DNA from: Flavobacteriaceae bacterium
GTDB taxonomy: Bacteria > Bacteroidota > Bacteroidia > Flavobacteriales > Flavobacteriaceae
NCBI GenBank assembly: GCA_029938265.1
Contig: JAOZVI010000003.1
Location: 1 to 62,296 of the forward strand
DNA length: 62,296 nt
Direction: 5' to 3'
Made by a program: the position numbers and the translations under genes. A model generated the notes under the pieces. That model ran no database searches. It was given only the letters and a program-made list of their open reading frames with translations, and was not told the DNA's origin. This document shows positions 55,752 to 62,296 of this stretch, piece by piece. Each line of letters begins with the position of its first letter. Positions within the stretch are counted from its first letter, which is position 1.

Positions 55752-57082
55752 TTTTTATCTTTTGCAATTTCTAAGGTTTTAATAATACTTTTCCCAAATC
55801 GGATATAATCTAAAAGTGGGCGATGAGATGGACAAACATAACTACATGAACCACATTCAATACAAGTCGTAATATCTTCATTTAGAGCTGCTTCGTACAT
55901 TTTCTTTTCGGTTAAATTCATCAGTAAATAAGGTTCTAATCCCATTGGGCACACAAAAACGCATTCACTGCAACGAATACAATTTGTACATTTTTTTCTT
56001 TCTGCTTCTTCTTCTGAAATAACCAAAATACCAGAAGTTCCTTTGGCAACTGGTACATCCGTGTTTTTAATGGCTTTCCCCATCATGGGACCTCCATTTA
56101 AAATCTTACGTGTATCTTCCGGTAATCCACCCACTTCGTTGATCAGATCAATAACAGGTGTGCCAATTTTTACCCAAAAATTAGAAGGATCTTTAATTGT
56201 TTTTCCAGTTACTGTTACCACACGTTCTGTTAGAGGTTTGTTGTATTGAACAGCTTCGTAAATTGCAAATATTGTTCCCACATTATGTACGATAACACCA
56301 ACATCAAGCGGTAGTCCATTCTTGGGCACCTCTCTTTTTAATAAAGCTCTAACTAGTTGTTTTTCGCTACCTTGTGGATATTTAATTTCTAAAGCAGCAA
56401 CTTTAATTTTGTCGTTGTTCTTGGTTAGTTCCTTAAAATTTGCTATTGCATTTTTTTTATTATTCTCAATGCCAATAATTGCTTTATCAATATGTAATGC
56501 GAACATTAATATTTCAATACCCACTAAAATTTCTTCTGCTTTTTCAAGCATTAATCTGTGATCAGCTGTTAGATAGGGTTCGCACTCAACACCATTGATG
56601 ATCAAACAATCTATATGCTTATCTTTTTTAATATTTAGTTTAACATGAGAAGGAAATGTTGCGCCGCCTAATCCAACAATACCGTAATCAGTAATAAGCT
56701 GTAAAATATCTTTTTTAGAAAGTTGAATGTCAGTTTTTAATGGTTTATCAATGAATTCAAAATTTGATTGATCTTTTTGATCAGTTCTAATAACAATACA
56801 CTGTTTTTTGTAACCACTACTATCAAAGAACTTATCGAGTTTTGTTACTGTACCCGCAACTGGTGAATGAATATTTGATGAAACATAACCACCTGATTTT
56901 GCAATTATTTGTCCGATTGTTACTTTTTCTTTCCTTTCTACAATAATCTCTGAAGGAATACCAATATGCTGTGAAATGGGTACATAAACTACTTTTGGAG
57001 GGTTTAACCTTTTAATTGGCTTTGAAGCAGTAATTTTATTTTCATGTGGATGAATCCCACCTTTTGGAAATGTTTTAAGCAT
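55748..57082 (-). CDS. rnfC: RNF complex subunit RnfC
   Basis: Soluble subunit of 444 residues where NADH is formed or used. The N-terminal FPKGGIHPHENK (about 4-15), a glycine-rich nucleotide-binding part GLGGATFPSHVK (about 137-148) and two 4Fe-4S motifs, CTNCIRCSECVFVCP (about 365-379) and CIECGSCSYVCP (about 405-416), are visible. It overlaps rnfB by 8 bases and rnfD by 4. Confidence 0.95.
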   Translation of the reverse strand: MLKTFPKGGIHPHENKITASKPIKRLNPPKVVYVPISQHIGIPSEIIVERKEKVTIGQIIAKSGGYVSSNIHSPVAGTVTKLDKFFDSSGYKKQCIVIRTDQKDQSNFEFIDKPLKTDIQLSKKDILQLITDYGIVGLGGATFPSHVKLNIKKDKHIDCLIINGVECEPYLTADHRLMLEKAEEILVGIEILMFALHIDKAIIGIENNKKNAIANFKELTKNNDKIKVAALEIKYPQGSEKQLVRALLKREVPKNGLPLDVGVIVHNVGTIFAIYEAVQYNKPLTERVVTVTGKTIKDPSNFWVKIGTPVIDLINEVGGLPEDTRKILNGGPMMGKAIKNTDVPVAKGTSGILVISEEEAERKKCTNCIRCSECVFVCPMGLEPYLLMNLTEKKMYEAALNEDITTCIECGSCSYVCPSHRPLLDYIRFGKSIIKTLEIAKDKK

Positions 57083-58019
57083 CGTTATTAGATTTTAAAG
57101 GTTCAACGATAGCTTTTACTTTTTTATCAATATGTTTCTCTTTAGATGGAGGATCAATTTTTTTTCCTTTAGTGATGGTTGATACAGGTTTTTTCTTTCT
57201 TGGCGGAAAATTTGTTTCAACAATAGAATGAGTAGGGCAAACATCAACACATTTTCTGCAAAGTGTGCATAATTGTGCATCAATATAAGCCAGATTATTT
57301 TCCATTGTTATAGCATCTTTAGGACAAATATCAAAACATTTTGAGCAACCTATACAAGCTACAGCACAGGCTCTCTTTGCTATACCACCTTTATCTTCGT
57401 TCATGCATCCCACATATATTTTCAGGTCTCTTTTATTTTTAGGGCGCATTTCAATAATATTCTTCGGACATGCTTCAACACAAGCACCACATGAAGTACA
57501 TTTGTCAGTAATTATAACAGGTAAGCCGGTGTCTTTATCCATATACATTGCATCAAATAAACATGCATCAACACAATCACCTTTACCTAAACATCCATAT
57601 TGACAATCGGTTTCACCACTAAAGACCAAGGCAGAAATAGCACAGGAATCCGGACCTTGAAACTGAGTCGTTTTAGGTCGCATATCACAACTACCCTGAC
57701 AGAGAAGTACGGCTACAGTAGGATCTTTTTTAGTAACTTCTTTTCCAAGTAAATTGGCTATTGATTTCATTACATCATTACCGCCAACCGGACAAAACAG
57801 ATCGGAAATATCTTCGGTACTTACCAATTTTTCAGCAAAGGATCTACATCCCGGAGAACCGCAACCTGCACAATTTGCAGCAGGTAAAATTTCCTCCACT
57901 TCAGTGATCAACGGATCTTCATAAACATAAAATTTCTTTGAAACTACATATAATATGATAGCAGCAATAATTCCTAAAGAAGTCAATAATAAAACACTAT
58001 ATATAATGGATGCCGTCAT
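57075..58019 (-). CDS. rnfB: RNF complex subunit RnfB (ferredoxin-type)
   Basis: The electron-entry subunit of 314 residues with an N-terminal membrane anchor (about 6-25). ANCAGCGSPGCRSFAEKL (about 48-65) is the special Fe-S domain, and several ferredoxin-type clusters follow (CTSCGACVEACP, CIGCSKCFDICP, CTLCRKCVDVCP). At this length it carries more clusters than the short E. coli RsxB. The Lys/Pro-rich C-terminal tail of about 45 residues is unusual but free of motifs. Confidence 0.95.
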   Translation of the reverse strand: MTASIIYSVLLLTSLGIIAAIILYVVSKKFYVYEDPLITEVEEILPAANCAGCGSPGCRSFAEKLVSTEDISDLFCPVGGNDVMKSIANLLGKEVTKKDPTVAVLLCQGSCDMRPKTTQFQGPDSCAISALVFSGETDCQYGCLGKGDCVDACLFDAMYMDKDTGLPVIITDKCTSCGACVEACPKNIIEMRPKNKRDLKIYVGCMNEDKGGIAKRACAVACIGCSKCFDICPKDAITMENNLAYIDAQLCTLCRKCVDVCPTHSIVETNFPPRKKKPVSTITKGKKIDPPSKEKHIDKKVKAIVEPLKSNNDA

Positions 58020-58020
58020 A

Positions 58021-58470
58021 TTAATAATTTTTTACAATTGAAATATTAAAATAGTTATCAAAAGATTCTTTAGACAAATAAAGTGCTATATAATAAGGAA
58101 TTAGTATAAAAAATGAAAGTAAACCGGCAATCCATTCTTTAAAGAAGAGCGATGCTATAATCAGTGTAATAAACATTAAAATAAAAGGGAAAATGTAGGC
58201 AAAAAAAACTGCTTTCAACCCCAATTCCTTTCGCATAATTACATTCACTTTTTCATTGATCTGCAGTGATTGATAATTATTATTAATCTCAATTTCTTTA
58301 GTATTTGAATCTGATATTCCACAAGCAGATTTTGCTTTGCAGGTTTGGCAGTTAGCATCACTATCTAAGGAAACTGTTATGGTATTATTGGTAATTTTTG
58401 AAATTTTACCATAGTGATTGATAAAGTTTTTCTTAGGGATGTTTAGGTTATCTAGATCAAGTTTTTTCAT
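58021..58470 (-). CDS. rseC: SoxR-reducing/RseC family protein
   Basis: A 149-residue membrane protein with the cysteine-rich segment CQTCKAKSACG (about residues 39-49) and two membrane segments (about 89-130). RseC-like proteins accompany RNF operons in Bacteroidota and other phyla and may help assemble or regulate them. It is the first gene of the operon, with rnfB starting just after its stop. Confidence 0.85.
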   Translation of the reverse strand: MKKLDLDNLNIPKKNFINHYGKISKITNNTITVSLDSDANCQTCKAKSACGISDSNTKEIEINNNYQSLQINEKVNVIMRKELGLKAVFFAYIFPFILMFITLIIASLFFKEWIAGLLSFFILIPYYIALYLSKESFDNYFNISIVKNY

Positions 58471-58753
58471 AATAAATAAAATTAATTACCTGATATGAGG
58501 TATAAATTTAGAGTTAATAAAAACTATAAAACATGACTATTGTTAGGGTTATTGGCATTTTTATTCTGTTTTGCATTTTTATGTTTTATGTAATATTTAT
58601 TACATTTTGATTAAGAATATTTTATGATTTAATATTTTTATTAAATTTCTTTAATTTTTTTTGTATTGTTAATAAAAAAACCAACTTATAGAATTATCAA
58701 AACTATTTAATTTATATTTTTAAAACTTCTATTTTAAAGAAATATACAAGCAA

Positions 58754-61700
58754 ATGTTTTTAATTTTTGACACTGAAACTACTGGTTTACCCAAAAAGTG
58801 GAAAGCTCCAATTACTGATGTTAATAATTGGCCTAGAGCTGTTCAAATTGCCTGGCAGTTACACGATGAAATGGGTGAGTTGGTAGAGCATCATGATTAT
58901 TTAATCAAGCCGGATGGTTATAACATACCGTATGATGCTGAGCAAATTCATGGTATTTCAACACAGTTAGCTCAAGAACAAGGGAAAAGTTTAACTGAGG
59001 TATTGACGCTTTTTAATATTGCATTATCTAAAACCAAATTTGTTGTTGGTCAAAATGTAGGTTTTGATTTAAATATTATGGGTTGTGAATTTTTCCGAGA
59101 AGGTGTAGAAACACAATTAAATGATCTTCCGGTTCTAGACACATGTACAGAAGAGACAGCTACTTTATGTCAGCTTCCAGGTGGTAGAGGAGGTAAATTT
59201 AAATTACCAACTTTAACTGAATTACATCAAGAACTTTTTAACACCCCTTTTGCTGAAGCACATAATGCAACAGCAGATGTAGAAGCAACAACAAGGTGCT
59301 TTTTAGAATTGTTAAGAAATAAACATTATTCATTAAATCAGTTAGAAATTTCTGAAGATTATTTTGATAAATTTAATAAAAAGAATCCTCAAACCATTGA
59401 TTTAATTGGGCTAAAACATAAAAATTTAAAAAAGGAAAGCAAGAAATTAAAAGATAACAATAAAAACATAAAAGAACATAAAACTGAGCATAAACAGCAC
59501 AATTTAGAAAATGCTCAATTTTCGCATTTACATAACCATTCTCAATTTTCAATTTTACAATCAACGTCAAGTATTAACGATCTAATTAAGGCAACTGAAA
59601 AAAATGAAATGCCTGCTGTAGCTTTAACCGATACAGGTAATATGATGGGTGCTTTTTTATTTATTAAAGAAGTGATCAATTATAATAAAACTGCTGAAAA
59701 TCCTATTAAACCAATAGTAGGTTGTGAATTTTATATTTGTGAAGATCATCTCGATAAGAGAACAAAAGATAATGGATTTCAAGTTGTATTGCTGGCCAAA
59801 AATAAAAAAGCATATCATAACCTTGCAAAATTAGCTTCTATCGCCTATATCGATGGATTTTATTATGTGCCCAGAATTGATAGGGAAATATTAAAAAAGT
59901 ATAAAGAAGATATTATTGTTTTAAGTGGTAATATGTATGGTGAAATTCCGAGTAAAATTTTAAATATCGGTGAAAAACAAGCCGAAGAAGCTTTACTTTG
60001 GTGGAAAAAAGAATTTGGTGATGATTTTTATTTAGAACTCAATGATCATTATCAGGAAAACGAGCAGCATGTTAATGAAATCTTGTTACAGTTTTCAAAA
60101 CAACACAATGTAAAAGTAGTTGCAACTAATAATACTTTTTATATAAATAATAAAGAAGCTGAATCACATGATATTTTATTATGTGTTAAGGAAGGTGAAA
60201 AGTTTGATACACCAAAAGGAAAGGGTAGGGGATTTCGATATGGTTTGCCAAATGATGAGTATTATTTTAAAAGTCAGGATGAAATGAAACAATTGTTTCA
60301 AAAAATTCCTGAAGCAATACTCAATATACAGGAGATAGTTGATAAAATTGAGATCTATAAATTAGCTAGAGAAGTTTTACTACCTAAGTTTGATATTCCT
60401 AAAGATTTTATACAACCTTTGGATAAAGAGGATGGTGGCAAAAGAGGTGAAAATGCCTATCTGAGATATTTAACCTATGAAGGAGCTAATAAAAGATATA
60501 GTGTAATTAGTGATGAGTTAAAAGAAAGAATTGATTTTGAGTTGATGACCATCGAAAATACAGGATATCCCGGTTATTTTTTAATTGTAGAAGATTTTAT
60601 TAGAGAAGCCAGAAAAATGGATGTTTCTGTTGGTCCAGGTAGGGGGTCAGCTGCCGGATCGGTAGTAGCTTATTGCTTAAAGATCACTAATATAGATCCG
60701 ATTAAATACGATTTACTTTTTGAGCGTTTTTTAAATCCCGACAGGGTTTCTTTACCGGATATTGATATTGATTTTGATGATGAAGGAAGACAAAAAGTAA
60801 TTGATTATGTTATCGAAAAATATGGTTCTAGACAAGTTGCCCAGATTATAACTTATGGCACAATGGCCGCAAAATCTTCTATTCGTGATGCAGCCAGAGT
60901 ATTAGATCTACCCTTACAAGATGCAGATAAAATAGCCAAATTAATACCTAATATTAAATTAGAAAATATTTTTGGTGAAGATGAAAAAAGCATTTCAAAA
61001 GTTAAAGCACTCCGCAAAGAAGAATTTGAAAATATAAATGAACTAAAAAGAATTGCAGAAAGTAATGGTATTGATGCACAAACTATAAATCAGGCAAGAG
61101 CTTTAGAGGGTTCGGTCAGAAATACAGGAACTCATGCTTGTGGTGTAATCATCACACCCGAAGATATAACCAATCTAATTCCTGTAGCAACTGCAAAAGG
61201 AACCGATATGTTTGTTACTCAATTTGATAATCATGTTGTTGAAGATGCAGGTTTATTAAAAATGGATTTCTTAGGGTTAAAAACTTTAACATTAATTAAA
61301 GATACCATTAAGATAGTTAAAGCATTACATGGAAAATTATTAGTACCTGATGAATTTCCGCTTGACGATGAAAAGACTTTTGAATTATTTCAAAATGGTG
61401 AAACCGTTGGAATTTTTCAATATGAATCGGCAGGTATGCAAAAGCATTTAAAAGCGCTAAAACCTACAGAATTTGCAGACTTGATCGCAATGAATGCTCT
61501 TTATCGACCCGGTCCGATGGAATATATTCCTCAATTTATTGATAGAAAACTCGGACGTGAGGATATTGCTTATGATCTTCCTGAAATGGAAGAATATTTA
61601 AAAGAAACCTATGGTATTACAGTTTATCAGGAGCAGGTAATGCTATTATCACAAAAATTAGCAGGATTTACAAAAGGTGAAGCTGATATGTTGCGAAAAG

Positions 61701-62296
61701 CAATGGGAAAAAAGATCTTTGCACTGCTTGAAAAATTAAAACCAAAATTTATTGAAGGCGGTAAAAAGAATAATCATCCTGAGGAAGTTTTAGAAAAAAT
61801 ATGGAAAGATTGGGAAGCCTTCGCAGCCTATGCATTTAATAAATCACATTCAACTTGTTATGCTTTTATTGCTTATCAAACTGCTTATTTAAAAGCGCAT
61901 TATCCTGCTGAATATATGGCGGCAGTATTGAGTAATAATATGAACGATATCAAACAGGTTACATTTTTTATGGAAGAATGTAAACGTGCAGGCATCAATG
62001 TTTTAGGACCAGATGTTAATGAATCATTCTATAAATTCGCAGTCAATAAGGATGGTGCGATTAGATTTGGAATGGGGGCAATCAAAGGTGTTGGTTCAAG
62101 CGCTGTAGATGCTATAGTTTCGGAAAGGAAAAAAGAAGGAGTTTATAAATCTATTTTTGATCTGGCCAAAAGAGTTGATCTGCGTGCTGCAAATAAAAAA
62201 GCTTTTGATGGGTTAGTCTTAGCAGGTGCTTTTGATTCTTTTGATGATTATATACACAGGGCACAATATTTTAATTTAGATGAAAAAGGTTTGAGA
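58754..62296 (+). CDS. dnaE: DNA polymerase III alpha subunit with N-terminal exonuclease (cut by right edge)
   Basis: The first 1181 codons are in the window. An epsilon-like DEDDh exonuclease comes first: DTETTG (about residues 6-11), VGQNVGFDLNIMG (about 97-109) and HNATADVEATT (about 171-181). A Lys-rich linker (about 215-255) leads to the PHP domain (SHLHNHSQFSIL, about 257-268). The polymerase core shows GPGRGSAAGSVVAY and the catalytic acids in LPDIDIDFDDEGR (about residues 666-678). This fused form is usual in Bacteroidota. In the PHP motif the common TDHGNM reads TDTGNM. The gene is open at the window end and so lacks a stop. Confidence 0.94.
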   Translation, partial: MFLIFDTETTGLPKKWKAPITDVNNWPRAVQIAWQLHDEMGELVEHHDYLIKPDGYNIPYDAEQIHGISTQLAQEQGKSLTEVLTLFNIALSKTKFVVGQNVGFDLNIMGCEFFREGVETQLNDLPVLDTCTEETATLCQLPGGRGGKFKLPTLTELHQELFNTPFAEAHNATADVEATTRCFLELLRNKHYSLNQLEISEDYFDKFNKKNPQTIDLIGLKHKNLKKESKKLKDNNKNIKEHKTEHKQHNLENAQFSHLHNHSQFSILQSTSSINDLIKATEKNEMPAVALTDTGNMMGAFLFIKEVINYNKTAENPIKPIVGCEFYICEDHLDKRTKDNGFQVVLLAKNKKAYHNLAKLASIAYIDGFYYVPRIDREILKKYKEDIIVLSGNMYGEIPSKILNIGEKQAEEALLWWKKEFGDDFYLELNDHYQENEQHVNEILLQFSKQHNVKVVATNNTFYINNKEAESHDILLCVKEGEKFDTPKGKGRGFRYGLPNDEYYFKSQDEMKQLFQKIPEAILNIQEIVDKIEIYKLAREVLLPKFDIPKDFIQPLDKEDGGKRGENAYLRYLTYEGANKRYSVISDELKERIDFELMTIENTGYPGYFLIVEDFIREARKMDVSVGPGRGSAAGSVVAYCLKITNIDPIKYDLLFERFLNPDRVSLPDIDIDFDDEGRQKVIDYVIEKYGSRQVAQIITYGTMAAKSSIRDAARVLDLPLQDADKIAKLIPNIKLENIFGEDEKSISKVKALRKEEFENINELKRIAESNGIDAQTINQARALEGSVRNTGTHACGVIITPEDITNLIPVATAKGTDMFVTQFDNHVVEDAGLLKMDFLGLKTLTLIKDTIKIVKALHGKLLVPDEFPLDDEKTFELFQNGETVGIFQYESAGMQKHLKALKPTEFADLIAMNALYRPGPMEYIPQFIDRKLGREDIAYDLPEMEEYLKETYGITVYQEQVMLLSQKLAGFTKGEADMLRKAMGKKIFALLEKLKPKFIEGGKKNNHPEEVLEKIWKDWEAFAAYAFNKSHSTCYAFIAYQTAYLKAHYPAEYMAAVLSNNMNDIKQVTFFMEECKRAGINVLGPDVNESFYKFAVNKDGAIRFGMGAIKGVGSSAVDAIVSERKKEGVYKSIFDLAKRVDLRAANKKAFDGLVLAGAFDSFDDYIHRAQYFNLDEKGLR

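Noticed and set aside
1-62296. tRNA, rRNA, CRISPR arrays, prophage or complete insertion sequences
   Set aside because: None could be recognised by eye; the intergenic gaps are short and mostly explained by promoters, terminators or relics.

Overview
The window is chromosomal DNA of a Bacteroidota bacterium, most likely of the order Flavobacteriales. Evidence: very AT-rich sequence, repeated promoter boxes of the Bacteroidota type TAnnTTTG, a secreted protein with a type IX secretion (T9SS) sorting domain, a DNA polymerase III alpha subunit with a fused N-terminal exonuclease, ribosomal protein S16 with a long Ala/Glu/Lys tail, and several families found mainly in flavobacteria. I see no tRNA, rRNA, CRISPR array or intact insertion sequence. 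Most of the window is ordinary housekeeping chromosome, with several scars of gene loss.

Layout. 1-8.1 kb: branched-chain amino acid synthesis, with the first codons of ilvD, a nitroreductase and leuA on the minus strand, then an uncharacterised helical protein and ilvB-ilvN-ilvC on the plus strand. The ilvBNC operon is preceded by an Ile/Leu-rich leader peptide and a terminator, a probable ribosome-mediated attenuator. 8.2-13 kb: a broken maltoporin-like remnant, a pseudouridine synthase, a DUF2202 lipoprotein paired with a haem lipoprotein, engB, a D-cysteine desulfhydrase-like enzyme and an alpha/beta hydrolase. 13.1-26.6 kb: the division and cell wall (dcw) cluster mraZ-rsmH-ftsL-ftsI-murE-mraY-(murD fragment)-ftsW-murG-ftsQ-ftsA-ftsZ. 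It starts with a tandem MraZ operator. In it murD is reduced to its C-terminal domain with altered key residues, and murC is absent, its usual place holding a strong hairpin.

26.7-42.9 kb: a T9SS-secreted BNR-repeat protein, small exported proteins, a threonine dehydrogenase-like epimerase, truB-uppP-DUF3098-ftsX, rbfA with an ABC-type permease, rnhB, a porin, an FAD enzyme and pgk. 43-45.7 kb: a compact run of small envelope proteins. One carries an Ivy-like CKAHNC loop and another a PliI-like SGSY motif, so I read it as a possible lysozyme-inhibitor locus. It is followed by a TolC-family N-terminal piece joined to a DinB C-terminal piece, both broken.

46.4-62.3 kb: pckA, a GC-rich palindromic intergenic element, DUF2007, a saccharopine dehydrogenase-family enzyme, a fragment of a surface protein, trmN6, rimM, rpsP, the complete RNF complex operon (rseC-rnfB-C-D-G-E-A, minus strand), and dnaE running off the right edge.

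The observations I rate highest are the putative lysozyme-inhibitor cluster, the dismantled murD/murC part of the dcw cluster, the ilv leader attenuator, and the MraZ operator whose fourth repeat lies on the mraZ start codon.
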